In this document: in pieces, positions 36,665-46,156 of the stretch
How the letters are laid out: every line of letters starts with the position of its first letter
Numbering within the stretch: the first letter of the stretch is position 1
NCBI GenBank assembly: GCA_016786865.1
Contig: JAEUVE010000024.1
Span: 1-64,000 of the forward strand
Reading direction: 5' to 3'
Source: Sediminibacterium sp.
Lineage (GTDB): Bacteria > Bacteroidota > Bacteroidia > Chitinophagales > Chitinophagaceae
DNA length: 64,000 nt
The notes under the pieces: model-generated
The model's database searches: none
What the model saw: the letters and a program-made list of their open reading frames with translations, nothing else
What the model was told of the DNA's origin: nothing
Program-made: the position numbers and the translations under genes

Positions 36665-37780
36665 TTATCTGTCTATATCAGGTATTACTAAATCAAGTGT
36701 TCCCATCATGGCTACCAGATCGCCCAGCTTACTTCCGGTTGCAATTTTATTGAGCACGGAAAGGTTAGAGAATCCGGGTGAACGGTATTTAATTCTGTAT
36801 GGCGTGGTACCGCCTTCACTTACGATATATACCCCCAGTTCTCCACGGGCCGTTTCTACCCGCTGGTAAAACTCACCCTTGGGTAATTTCAGTACTGCCT
36901 TTGTTTTAGCCTGAAAATCGCCCTCGGGTATATTGTCGATCAGCTGTTCGATGATGCGGACAGACTGTTCCATTTCCCGGATCCGCACCAGGTAACGGGC
37001 AAAGGAATCACAACCGGTTTCGAGTATTTCATCAAACTCCAGTTTATCGTATATCTCGTAAGGATAGCGTTTCCGGATATCGGAACTCACGCCACTTCCC
37101 CTGGTTACAGGACCGGAACATCCGTAAGAAATGGCATCTTCCGGACTTAAATATCCCACCCCTTTCATCCTGTTCTGGAAAATAATATTACCGGTTACCA
37201 GTTCATCGTATTCATGAATCTTACGCTTGTACAGCTGTATAAACTCCTTTACTTTTCGCTGAAAATCAGGATGCAGGTCTTGCAACACACCTCCAGGAAC
37301 CATATAGTTCATGGTCAGCCGCGCACCGCAGGTTTCTTCCATGATTTCATTGATGGTTTCTCTTTCGCGGAACGCATAAAAGAACGGGGTCAGTGCTCCA
37401 AGATCCATGGCCATTGCACCCCACCACAATTCGTGAGAGGCAATCCTGGTAAGTTCATCCATGATCACCCGGATCACCTGTGCCCTTTCAGGAACTTCTA
37501 CCTGTAGCCCTTTCTCTACACACAATGCACATGCATGGTTGTTGATGTGGGCGCTCAGATAATCCATCCGGCTTGTAACATAAATAAACTGACGATAAGT
37601 GAGGCTCTCACTCATCTTTTCGATAGACCGGTGGATATAACCTAAATGCGGCTCCACATTTTTGATGGTTTCTCCATTCAGCGTAATCACCAGGTGCAAT
37701 ACACCATGCGTTGCAGGGTGTTGCGGGCCCACATTGATGACTAAATCACCTTCCGTTGTTTTTCCAAGTTCTTCGACCAT
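36665..37780 (-). CDS. nuoD: NADH-quinone oxidoreductase subunit D
   Basis: The 49-kDa-type subunit, 371 residues, separate from NuoC. The quinone-site His and neighbours are present in GPQHPATHGVLHLV, followed by YIHRSIEKM and YLSAHINNHACALCVE. The C-terminus ends DLVIPDIDR as in the family. It lies 1 base upstream of nuoH and 1 base downstream of nuoC. Confidence 0.97.
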   Translation of the reverse strand: MVEELGKTTEGDLVINVGPQHPATHGVLHLVITLNGETIKNVEPHLGYIHRSIEKMSESLTYRQFIYVTSRMDYLSAHINNHACALCVEKGLQVEVPERAQVIRVIMDELTRIASHELWWGAMAMDLGALTPFFYAFRERETINEIMEETCGARLTMNYMVPGGVLQDLHPDFQRKVKEFIQLYKRKIHEYDELVTGNIIFQNRMKGVGYLSPEDAISYGCSGPVTRGSGVSSDIRKRYPYEIYDKLEFDEILETGCDSFARYLVRIREMEQSVRIIEQLIDNIPEGDFQAKTKAVLKLPKGEFYQRVETARGELGVYIVSEGGTTPYRIKYRSPGFSNLSVLNKIATGSKLGDLVAMMGTLDLVIPDIDR

Positions 37781-37781
37781 A

Positions 37782-38240
37782 TCAAAGTTTGATCATGTTA
37801 ATAGGATCCTCAAAATCTTTTCTCAGCGGGTTCTTGCCTTCCCAGCCATCAGGCAGTATCAGCAAACGCAGATCGGGATGATTCAGGAAATTCACACCGA
37901 ACATTTCGTATACCTCCCGCTCATGGAACTCAGCAGTTCTCCAGATGGCAGAAAGTGTTTCTACATCTGGCTGGTCCCTGTTGAGTTTCACTTTCAGTAC
38001 GAGGTGGTGGTTGTATTGTGTGGAACGGAGATGATACACCATGGTTAAATGGGTTTTCCAGTCTACACAGGTAAGACAAAAAAGGTAATTAAAATTCAGT
38101 TCTGGATTGTTGCTGAGCTTACCGGCCAACGCCAGTAAATCGGCTGCTTCGACCTGCACGGTCAGCCATTCTCCTCCTTCCTCAAAAGCAGCGGCAGGAA
38201 GCAGTTCGGCAATGATGGTCTTCAGTTCTTCGTTCTGCAT
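37782..38240 (-). CDS. nuoC: NADH-quinone oxidoreductase subunit C
   Basis: The 30-kDa-type subunit, 152 residues. The family signature region EREVYEMFGVNFLNHPDLR followed by LPDGWEGKNPLRKDF is intact. It is not fused with NuoD, unlike in enterobacteria. The start is 5 bases from the nuoB stop. Confidence 0.96.
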   Translation of the reverse strand: MQNEELKTIIAELLPAAAFEEGGEWLTVQVEAADLLALAGKLSNNPELNFNYLFCLTCVDWKTHLTMVYHLRSTQYNHHLVLKVKLNRDQPDVETLSAIWRTAEFHEREVYEMFGVNFLNHPDLRLLILPDGWEGKNPLRKDFEDPINMIKL

Positions 38241-38245
38241 ATCAA

Positions 38246-38782
38246 TTAATTTCCTGATCGTATTTGTTCCCTGGTTAAACCGCTTTTGATTTTCTCCTGC
38301 AGGCTGATTAATGCATGCAGCAGGGCCTCGGGTCTGGGAGGACAGCCTGCCACATATACATCCACAGGAATAATATGATCGGCGCCCTTCACTACAGAAT
38401 AGGTATTATAAAAGAAAGGTCCTCCGCTGATGGCGCAGGCCCCCATGGCAATTACGTATTTCGGATCGGCCATCTGATCGTACAAACGCTTCAGTACCGG
38501 AGCCATTTTATTTACAATGGTTCCTGCAATGATAATTACATCGGCCTGGCGTGGAGTGGCCCTTGCCACTTCAAATCCAAAACGGGAAAAATCATATTTG
38601 GCACCCGCTACAGACATCATTTCGATGCCACAGCAACTGGTAGCAAAAGTCAGGGGCCACAACGAATTAGACCTCGCCCAGTTGATCACATCGTCCAGTT
38701 TGCTCAGTACAATTCCTCCTCCGGGTGTTTCATGAATCTGACCCGGAAAATCAATGGCAGCAGTATTCTTGGTTTCTGTCAT
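38246..38782 (-). CDS. nuoB: NADH-quinone oxidoreductase subunit B (cluster N2)
   Basis: The PSST-type subunit holding cluster N2. The tandem cysteines lie in [14 protein letters not shown], the third in [11 protein letters not shown] and the fourth in [12 protein letters not shown] prefer ATG at 38782 ([12 protein letters not shown]) to a GTG three codons upstream, which gives 178 residues. It follows nuoA closely. Confidence 0.97.
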   Translation of the reverse strand: MTETKNTAAIDFPGQIHETPGGGIVLSKLDDVINWARSNSLWPLTFATSCCGIEMMSVAGAKYDFSRFGFEVARATPRQADVIIIAGTIVNKMAPVLKRLYDQMADPKYVIAMGACAISGGPFFYNTYSVVKGADHIIPVDVYVAGCPPRPEALLHALISLQEKIKSGLTREQIRSGN

Positions 38783-38797
38783 GCTTATCACTTGTTA

Positions 38798-39148
38798 TTA
38801 TATCCATTTCAATGCACCTTTTTTATGTGCATAAAGGAAGCCCATGAAGAGAATAAAGAAGAAAATCAGTATTTCGGCAAATGCGAGCCAGCCGGTTGCT
38901 TTTGCAACAACGGCCCAGGGATAGAGAAAGACCAGCTCAACATCAAAAATCAGGAAGATCAACGCAAAAAGGTAATATCCCACATTCAGCTGTATCCAGG
39001 TTTTACCAATGGTAGGAATACCACACTCAATGGGCTCTCCTTTTTGCTTGTTGGTACTGGCTTTTAATACAAACCGGGAAATGAGAATTGCTATACCCGA
39101 AAAGGCTATAGCAGCTACGATCAATACAATCAGCGAGGCAGCGCCCAT
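38798..39148 (-). CDS. nuoA: NADH-quinone oxidoreductase subunit A
   Basis: First gene of the complex I operon; 116 residues with three membrane helices. The family segments ECGIPTIGKTW (with the conserved loop Cys) and ALIFLIFDVELVFLYPWAV are present. The operon runs nuoA-B-C-D-H-I-J-K-L-M-N and one unknown gene over 10 kb without a gap above about 25 bases. It is divergent from the gene at 39277; no clear promoter was identified in the 128-base gap. Confidence 0.96.
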   Translation of the reverse strand: MGAASLIVLIVAAIAFSGIAILISRFVLKASTNKQKGEPIECGIPTIGKTWIQLNVGYYLFALIFLIFDVELVFLYPWAVVAKATGWLAFAEILIFFFILFMGFLYAHKKGALKWI

Positions 39149-39276
39149 ATGCTTTCTATTTGTACGAATATAGGAACTATATGATAAAAGAAAACATGAG
39201 AATTATCATCATTTTACCTGATTTATCCACCATTTCCTTGATGATTATCTAACAAACTCTTGTTACATTTAAACCC

Positions 39277-41823
39277 ATGAAAAAAATACTGAAACCTGCA
39301 CTCTTGTTGCTCCTGCTTATTCCGGGGGCAGCCGGACTCTATGCACAATTTAAACCTGCACAAATCAAAACGATTGATTCTGCATTAACCATACTGGAAA
39401 ACAAATCCATGTTCAACGGGGTGGTTATTTTGGCCGACCACGGGAAAGTGGTCTACAGTAAGGTTGCAGGCTATGCAGACGCAGGCACACAGCAACCGTT
39501 AACGCGTTCTGCTTCTTTTAACCTGGCTTCTCTTACCAAACAGTTTGTAGCTATGATGATCATGCAACTGAAGGAAAAGCAGCAAATACAATACGACCAT
39601 AAGGTTCAGCAATATTTTCCCGCATTCCCCTATCCGGATATTACCATCCGGCATTTACTTACGCATACTTCCGGACTACCCGAATATTTTGAATTAACAG
39701 ACCGGTTCAGCAATACCCTCGACACTGCTACCAATACCAAAATCCTGAACGCACTGAACCAGTATAAACCCGCTCTGCATTTTACTCCGGGCAGCCGTTG
39801 GGAATACAGCAATACCGGATATGTACTGCTGGCCAGCCTCATCACCGAAATCACGGGTCAGCCGATTGAACAGGTATTTCAGGATAAAATCTGCAAGCCG
39901 CTGGGCATGAAAAACAGTTTTGCCTACTATCATTATATGAAAGGAACGCTGCTGCCGAACCAGAAAAGGGTGTTGGGTTTTGAACGGGTGAATGGTAAAA
40001 ATGAGCCCAACGACCTGATCCGGGCCGACGGGGCTGTTGGCGACGGTAATTTTTATTCCTCTGCAGACGATCTGCTGAAATGGGACCAGGCGCTCTATAC
40101 CAACCAACTGGTTTCTGCAAGCACTTTGCAGGAAGCATTCACACCGGTAAAACTGAACGATGGCAAAACAGAAAACTATGGATTTGGCTGGCAGATCAAC
40201 CGGAATGGTGCGCAGGTATCCCATACCGGCGGATGGGTCGGATTCAGGAATTCCATCGATCGGAACATCGATCAACACACCACTGTAATCGTACTCAGCA
40301 ACAATAGCAACGGCAGGTTTAGAAAAATCATCAGCGATATCCTGGAAGGAAAAACGCCCGCCATTCCTTATACACAACTGATCAGCAATGTACAGATCAT
40401 TGATGGCACAGGCGTTCCCGCTGTAAAGGGCGCTGTACGAATAGAGAACAACATCATTTCCGAAAAAGGCAACCTGGTTCCTTTTAAAGATGAACCAGTA
40501 ACAGATGGCCAGGGACTGGTACTTGCACCTGGTTTCATCGATACACACAGCCACCATTTTGGCGGTCTTAAATCCAAACCGGAGGCACTACCCACCGCCA
40601 ACCAGGGGATCACCACCATTGCAATAGGACAAGACGGCGACAGTTATCCCATGGATACGCTGGCCGCTTTTTTCGGGCAGCGTCCGGTTGCAGTAAATGT
40701 GGCATCCTATACCGGCCACTCCAGTTTAAGAAGAGGCGCAATGGGCGCCGGAAATTTATTCCGTACCTCCTCTGCTGCTGAACTGGACAGCATGAAAAAT
40801 GCATTGACAGCTGAAATGAAAAAAGGATCTTTTGGACTGGCAACCGGCCTGGAATACGAATCGGCTTTTTACTCCAACAAAGACGAAGTGATTGAACTGG
40901 CCAAAGTAGCGGCACAATACAATGGCCGGTACATCAGCCATATCAGAAGCGAAGACATTAACCTGCACGAAGCGGTTGAAGAAATTATTGAGATTGGCCG
41001 CCAGGCAAAAATTCCGGTACAGATTTCTCATATCAAAATAGCCAAGAAAAGTCTCTGGAAAACCGCGCCGCAATTACTGGCCCGTTTACAAACAGCCAGG
41101 GCCGAAGGGGTAAATATTACCGCAGATGTATACCCGTATAATTTCTGGAACTCCACACTCAAGATTCTCTTCCCCAACCGGGATTATACCAATCCGATAA
41201 GCGCTGAGTTTGCGGTGAACCAGTTGTTTGATGCGGATCAGTCTGTACTCATTCGCTTTGCACCGGAACGTTCCTACGAGGGAAAAACCATCGGTACCAT
41301 TGCCTCCATCCGAAAAGAAAAACCATCCGTAACCCTGATGGCCCTGATTGCCATGGCCGCAGAATTCGACAAAAAATATCCCGACTACGAGGGCAGTACG
41401 GAAACCATCATGGGCAAGGCAATGGACGATCAGGATGTGGCCGATTTCATCAGCTGGCCGCATGCCAATATTTGTTCGGACGGATCCAGCAGCGGACATC
41501 CACGCGGGCACGGAACCTTTACCAGAATACTCGGCAGATATGTTCGGGAACAGCAACTGATGCCGCTGGAAACAGCCATTTACAAAATGACGGGCTTGTC
41601 TGCAGAACACCTGGGCATCCGCAACAGAGGTATTATTCAGGGCGGAAACTATGCCGATCTCGTACTCTTTAATCCGGCCGCAGTAATCGATCGTGCAGAT
41701 GTAAAGAACGGCACCCAGCTGTCTGAGGGAATTGAAATGGTTTGGGTAAATGGTGTATTAACTTATCAGAAAGGAAAGGCAACCGGGAAATACCCGGGAA
41801 TGCTCATCAAAAACAATTACTAA
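39277..41823 (+). CDS. Fusion of class C beta-lactamase-type serine hydrolase and N-acyl-D-amino-acid deacylase
   Basis: An exported 848-residue protein with a signal peptide ending at about LYAQ (residue 24). Residues 30-360 form a penicillin-binding/serine hydrolase domain with S85LTK88, Y177SN and H316TGG in the right order. From about 368 an amidohydrolase domain begins (NVQIIDGTG, FIDTHSHH at 421-427 as the first metal ligands, ISHIRSED, VQISHIKIAKK, SDGSSSGHPRGHGTF, ADLVLFNP), which matches D-aminoacylases. The protein could cleave D-amino-acid-containing peptides and then deacylate N-acyl-D-amino acids in the periplasm. It is first in an operon with DgcN- and DgcA-like genes, which supports a D-glutamate/cell-wall salvage role. 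Confidence 0.9.
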   Translation: MKKILKPALLLLLLIPGAAGLYAQFKPAQIKTIDSALTILENKSMFNGVVILADHGKVVYSKVAGYADAGTQQPLTRSASFNLASLTKQFVAMMIMQLKEKQQIQYDHKVQQYFPAFPYPDITIRHLLTHTSGLPEYFELTDRFSNTLDTATNTKILNALNQYKPALHFTPGSRWEYSNTGYVLLASLITEITGQPIEQVFQDKICKPLGMKNSFAYYHYMKGTLLPNQKRVLGFERVNGKNEPNDLIRADGAVGDGNFYSSADDLLKWDQALYTNQLVSASTLQEAFTPVKLNDGKTENYGFGWQINRNGAQVSHTGGWVGFRNSIDRNIDQHTTVIVLSNNSNGRFRKIISDILEGKTPAIPYTQLISNVQIIDGTGVPAVKGAVRIENNIISEKGNLVPFKDEPVTDGQGLVLAPGFIDTHSHHFGGLKSKPEALPTANQGITTIAIGQDGDSYPMDTLAAFFGQRPVAVNVASYTGHSSLRRGAMGAGNLFRTSSAAELDSMKNALTAEMKKGSFGLATGLEYESAFYSNKDEVIELAKVAAQYNGRYISHIRSEDINLHEAVEEIIEIGRQAKIPVQISHIKIAKKSLWKTAPQLLARLQTARAEGVNITADVYPYNFWNSTLKILFPNRDYTNPISAEFAVNQLFDADQSVLIRFAPERSYEGKTIGTIASIRKEKPSVTLMALIAMAAEFDKKYPDYEGSTETIMGKAMDDQDVADFISWPHANICSDGSSSGHPRGHGTFTRILGRYVREQQLMPLETAIYKMTGLSAEHLGIRNRGIIQGGNYADLVLFNPAAVIDRADVKNGTQLSEGIEMVWVNGVLTYQKGKATGKYPGMLIKNNY

Positions 41824-41843
41824 TTATAAAAAGAGTGGAAATA

Positions 41844-42893
41844 ATGAACAACGCACTGGTACTAACAAATGGATTGCTGAAAACCAGCGATGCCAAAACA
41901 GCACATGGCCTGATTCGGGGAACCGAACGTTTCACCATCAAAGGCATTATAGACAACGAAGCAACTGCAGGGCAGGATGCCGGAGAATTATTAGACGGAA
42001 AAAAAAGAAATATACCGGTATATGCCAGTCTGGAATTGGCTACTGCTGGTCCGGACCCCATACAATACCTCATTATTGGAGTAGCTACTGTTGGTGGCTA
42101 TCTTCCGGCGGATATGCTCGAAACAATTAAAACAGCCATCCCCAAAGGAATTTCCATCGTCAACGGATTGCACGAATACCTGAATGATCGTCCGGAAATA
42201 GTGGAACTTGCCAAAGAATACGGTGTGGAACTGATAGACGTTCGCAGGCCAAAGAAAAGAGCAGACCTGCATTTCTGGAGCGGTGAAATATTCAATGTAA
42301 AAGCTACGATTGTTGCCGTAATCGGAACAGACTGTGCCATGGGCAAACGCACCACGGCCAGGATGCTGAAACAAGCCTGTGCTGCCAACGGACTAAAAGC
42401 CGAAATGATTTATACCGGCCAAACAGGATGGTTGCAAGGTGGCAAATACGGATTCATTTTCGATTCCACCCTCAACGATTTTGTTTCCGGAGAATTGGAA
42501 CATGCCATTGTAAGCTGCTGGAAAGAAACCGGAGCCGACGTCATTTTCCTGGAAGGACAATCCGCGCTGCGCAACCCCAGCGGCCCTTGTGGCCTGGAAC
42601 TGCTGATCTCCGGCAATGCCAAACAGGTAGTACTGGTTCATGCACCCAAGAGAGTTTACTTCGACGACGATCCGCATTGGGGTAAGATACCGGGTGTGGA
42701 ATCCGAAATTGAGATCATCGAGAAATTTGGTTCTAAAGTAATTGCTTTGGCAATCAACACACAGGGATGCACCAACGAAGAGGCCTATGCGTTTCAGAAG
42801 CAGTACGAGGATTCCCTGAAGATCCCTGTATTGCTCCCCATCCAGGAAGGTGTAGAAAAAATCATTCCCGAATTGAAGAAACTGAAAGCATGA
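41844..42893 (+). CDS. dgcN: DUF1611 protein, DgcN-like (probable D-glutamate N-acetyltransferase)
   Basis: A 349-residue cytoplasmic protein, started at MNNALVLTNG with a purine-rich stretch (AGAGTGGAA) before it; the open frame continues 34 codons upstream into the preceding gene. It has the N-terminal DUF1611 domain and a C-terminal P-loop domain with VIGTDCAMGKRTT. Characterised DgcN proteins acetylate D-glutamate as the first step of the DgcN-DgcA route. The epimerase gene overlaps its stop by 4 bases, which is the DgcN-DgcA arrangement. It may alternatively be annotated only as a DUF1611 ATPase-like protein. Confidence 0.82.
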   Translation: MNNALVLTNGLLKTSDAKTAHGLIRGTERFTIKGIIDNEATAGQDAGELLDGKKRNIPVYASLELATAGPDPIQYLIIGVATVGGYLPADMLETIKTAIPKGISIVNGLHEYLNDRPEIVELAKEYGVELIDVRRPKKRADLHFWSGEIFNVKATIVAVIGTDCAMGKRTTARMLKQACAANGLKAEMIYTGQTGWLQGGKYGFIFDSTLNDFVSGELEHAIVSCWKETGADVIFLEGQSALRNPSGPCGLELLISGNAKQVVLVHAPKRVYFDDDPHWGKIPGVESEIEIIEKFGSKVIALAINTQGCTNEEAYAFQKQYEDSLKIPVLLPIQEGVEKIIPELKKLKA

Positions 42894-43957
42894 AGATCAT
42901 TTCCATCCGGAGCTATTCCAAGAAGCTCGCGTTAAAAAAGCCCTATACCATTGCTTACAATACCTATTCCGATGTGGAACTGGTCTTTACAGAAATAGAA
43001 TTGGAAAACGGCATCACTGGTATCGGTTCTGCCAGTCCTTCAGAAGATGTGGTTGGAGAAAGTCCTGCACAAACCCTGGTGAACCTGCAAACAGAATTTG
43101 TACAAAAACTGGTGGGCAGAGATATCCGGCATTTCAGGCAGATCGTTTATGAAACCAAAAAACATTTTCATCACCTGCCGGGTACACAGGCAGCCATCGA
43201 TCTGGCATTGCACGATGCTTTTGGAAAATACCTGGGCATTCCCGTAGTTGATTTTTACGGAAGAAAAATCAAATCTTTACCCACTTCCGTAACCATCGGA
43301 ATCAAGCCGGTCGCAGAAACCCTACAAGACGCAGCGGAATTTGCACAGATGGGATTCCGGGTACTGAAAGTAAAAACAGGACTGAACGTTTCGGAAGACA
43401 TTGAACGGATTGCCAAATTGCATGAACGCTACCAAAACAAATTCACCATAAGAGTAGATGCCAACCAGGGCTATACCATTGAAGCTTTGCAGCAATTCAT
43501 TGCCGGTACCCGCTCTTATGGCATTGAGCTCATTGAACAGCCCCTGCCGGTGGAAAGCGAATCCGCATTACTGGCCTTACCGGCAGATGAAAGGAGCATC
43601 ATTGCAGGAGATGAATCGATCAAGGACCCTTCAGCTGCACTGGAATTCAGTGCACCCCCACAACCCTTTGGTATTTACAATATCAAACTAATGAAATGCG
43701 GTGGCTTGTTGGGAGCGCTGGAAATTGCCGACATTGCTGCACATGCGGGAATTGAACTGTTCTGGGGTTGTAACGACGAAAGTATTCTAAGCATTGCCGC
43801 TGCATTGCACGTTGCTTATGCCTGTCCGAATACCCGCTACCTCGATCTGGATGGAAGCCTCGACCTGGCCGAAGACCTGGTAACGGGAGGATTCCGGCTG
43901 GAAGAAGGACATATGATCATTGGCACTCAACCGGGCCTGGGTATCCATAAAATTTAG
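42890..43957 (+). CDS. dgcA: Enolase-superfamily dipeptide epimerase / N-acetyl-D-glutamate racemase (DgcA-like)
   Basis: A 355-residue muconate-lactonizing-type enolase-superfamily enzyme starting at MKIISIRSYS, ATG overlapping the previous TGA. Catalytic elements are in order: KVKTG (KxK base), RVDANQGY (Asp ligand), IEQPL (Glu ligand), AGDES (Asp ligand) and NIKLMKCGG (second Lys base). By family it is close to L-Ala-D/L-Glu epimerases; next to a DgcN-like gene it could instead racemise N-acetyl-D-glutamate to the L form. Both roles fit salvage of peptidoglycan D-glutamate. Confidence 0.88.
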   Translation: MKIISIRSYSKKLALKKPYTIAYNTYSDVELVFTEIELENGITGIGSASPSEDVVGESPAQTLVNLQTEFVQKLVGRDIRHFRQIVYETKKHFHHLPGTQAAIDLALHDAFGKYLGIPVVDFYGRKIKSLPTSVTIGIKPVAETLQDAAEFAQMGFRVLKVKTGLNVSEDIERIAKLHERYQNKFTIRVDANQGYTIEALQQFIAGTRSYGIELIEQPLPVESESALLALPADERSIIAGDESIKDPSAALEFSAPPQPFGIYNIKLMKCGGLLGALEIADIAAHAGIELFWGCNDESILSIAAALHVAYACPNTRYLDLDGSLDLAEDLVTGGFRLEEGHMIIGTQPGLGIHKI

Positions 43958-43979
43958 CAGCCAGCAATGATGCATCGGA

Positions 43980-46025
43980 TCAGATTTTGATACTGAACCC
44001 TACAAAGAGGTTTCTTCCTGCGCCATTGATTCCACTTCCATGTGTACGGTAGTCGGCATTAAATACGTTCATGAAACCGGTACGCACAGACAATGGCCCG
44101 AACTGACCGCCCGCATACAGATTCAGCAGGTACCAGCCAGCCGTACCAGCAGCGCCGATGCGGTTATCGTCTATGTCTCCCTGTGCCAGCCTGTGTTGCG
44201 CAGCAGCGTAGGTATTTTCGATGGTGTAACGAAACTTACCGGTTTTGTAGGTCAACGCAGTTCTTCCGTTAAAAGGAGGCACCCTTCGCAGGGGTTCATT
44301 TTTAGAAGTATTTTGTCCGTATGCATAGGAAGCGCTTGTTTCTACCAGCAAGCGGGTGGATACCTTGTACTGCAGTTCTGTTTCGGCACCACGCAAATAA
44401 GATTCCTGGCTGTTTTCTTTTACATACACATTGTATCCGCCTACCTGTTGTCCGGGCACCTGCACCCGGGTGATGAGATCGGTCAGCTGCATATTAAAAA
44501 TTGAAACTGAGGCCTTCCAGCGGTTGCCGCTGTAGCGGTAGCCGATTTCCGTATTATAGGATTTTTCCGGACGCAGTCCGTAGGCTGGAACTTCGTACCT
44601 GAAATCAACCAGACCCAGGGTACCCATATCATCAATATTGGGTGCGCGGTAGCCCGTGCTGAACGATGCATATACGGATTGATTCGTATTCAGATTGTAC
44701 ATCAAAGAAAAGTTCGCGACCAGAGATTCAGGACGAACCGTTACTTTTCCCAGCTTATATACAGAACCGCTGGTATCTTCTATGCGAATGGCAAATTTAT
44801 TGTACCGCAACCCTGCTTCTATCTGAAAACGGTTCAGGGATAAATGGTGCAGACTGTATACGGAAAAATTACCGGTGCTGGCCTGGTCCGGATAAAGACC
44901 ACGCTGGGCCAGCACTGCACCTGAACCAATGGTGATTTGCTCCTTGCTGCTGTATACTTTATCGTGATAATATTCCACCCCGCTATTAGCGGTCCAGTGT
45001 TTGGATAAAACAGAATAAATATCTGCGGTTAGCCCGAGCGTATTGATTTTGTCCTTTTCTTCGAACTTATTGGTAGCGCCGTTCTTCATGTATTTACGCT
45101 CTTCCCTGTTTTGCTGCGCCGAAGCAATCACTGTTATCCTGCTCAGCAACGGAATGCTGGTTGTTTTATCCAGCCGCAGATAGCTTAAGGTTCTTACCTG
45201 CGGATCAAAAACAGAATACTTAAAATTTTCCAGCTTTACCTTATGATACAAGGGCACATCGCGCTGTACCAGCTGCTGATGCGTCATGGTCAGTAGCGTA
45301 CTGCTGTTCAATGCCAGCTTCAACTTCAGATCATAAGATTGCTCATTGTAACCGGAAGGAGCCTGTACACCAGTTGCAGATCCTCCGGGCAGATCCCCAA
45401 AATTTCTGGCAGTATACCCTCCCTGAAAGGCAATCTTTTTGCTCTGGTAGCCAACTTCTGCCCTGCCGCTGTATTCGATGGCTGCACTAACTGCTTTACC
45501 ATAGATGGTAGCGCCCCACTCGGCCTTATCGGCAAACTGGGGATCTTTTGTAAATACCTGTATTACCCCGCCCATTGCATCCGAACCATATTGCACGGAA
45601 CCGGTTCCCCGAACTACTTCAATGGATTGCAGGTTGTAGATATCTACTGTATTAAAATATTGATTGGGGCCGTAACGATAGGTAGAATTATTCAGCCGGA
45701 TACCATCAATCATCAGCAGATTCTGGTTACCGGTAAGCCCTCTTACAAAAGGAGAACCACCTCCGTGATTGGTCTTCTGCACAAATACTCCTGCTGCGCC
45801 ACTCAATGCTTCCGGAGTGGTACGAAACTGAAAATCACTGATCTGCTCCGCACCAATTTTATTATAAGAATAAGGTGTTTGTAAAAATCGAGCCGGTTGC
45901 TTGGTAGCCGTTACAATCACTTCCTGCAGCCGGTGAGCAGAATCTGTTTCCACCACAGCCAATTTTTGTGCAGTAATCAAAACGGGGAAAAGCAAGAACG
46001 GGGCAAAGCCGAAAATTTTATACAT
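43980..46025 (-). CDS. TonB-dependent outer membrane receptor
   Basis: A 681-residue receptor with signal peptide (MYKIFGFAPFLLFPVLITAQ), TonB-box-like LQEVIVTATK, plug (PFVRGLTGNQNLLMIDGIRL, QSIEVVRGTGSVQYGSDAMGG) and a 22-strand-type barrel ending in LFVGFSIKI. There is no STN or carboxypeptidase-like domain, so it is not of the SusC type; the plug resembles hemoglobin/siderophore/vitamin B12 receptors. It converges on the D-glutamate operon. The ligand cannot be read from sequence. A possible promoter (TATGTTTA on the minus strand at 46077-46084) lies about 50 bases upstream. Confidence 0.92.
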   Translation of the reverse strand: MYKIFGFAPFLLFPVLITAQKLAVVETDSAHRLQEVIVTATKQPARFLQTPYSYNKIGAEQISDFQFRTTPEALSGAAGVFVQKTNHGGGSPFVRGLTGNQNLLMIDGIRLNNSTYRYGPNQYFNTVDIYNLQSIEVVRGTGSVQYGSDAMGGVIQVFTKDPQFADKAEWGATIYGKAVSAAIEYSGRAEVGYQSKKIAFQGGYTARNFGDLPGGSATGVQAPSGYNEQSYDLKLKLALNSSTLLTMTHQQLVQRDVPLYHKVKLENFKYSVFDPQVRTLSYLRLDKTTSIPLLSRITVIASAQQNREERKYMKNGATNKFEEKDKINTLGLTADIYSVLSKHWTANSGVEYYHDKVYSSKEQITIGSGAVLAQRGLYPDQASTGNFSVYSLHHLSLNRFQIEAGLRYNKFAIRIEDTSGSVYKLGKVTVRPESLVANFSLMYNLNTNQSVYASFSTGYRAPNIDDMGTLGLVDFRYEVPAYGLRPEKSYNTEIGYRYSGNRWKASVSIFNMQLTDLITRVQVPGQQVGGYNVYVKENSQESYLRGAETELQYKVSTRLLVETSASYAYGQNTSKNEPLRRVPPFNGRTALTYKTGKFRYTIENTYAAAQHRLAQGDIDDNRIGAAGTAGWYLLNLYAGGQFGPLSVRTGFMNVFNADYRTHGSGINGAGRNLFVGFSIKI

Positions 46026-46156
46026 GAATCAGTCAGTTTGTAATACTTGGATGGGATAAAAATAATTTTACCCCCCTAAACATAGGACCGTTCATTATTA
46101 TCTTAAAATTAATTTAGGTGAAAGGCTCAAACCAGGCTATCAACAGACGGATCAGC

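Noticed and set aside
36663..36665. Hidden nuoE, nuoF or nuoG in another frame
   Set aside because: nuoD and nuoH are separated by a single base and no frame around shows flavin or NADH-binding motifs, so the genes are truly absent from the operon.
46026..46156. Cobalamin riboswitch upstream of the TonB-dependent receptor
   Set aside because: The gap is only about 130 bases and no convincing B12 box or multi-stem fold was seen.
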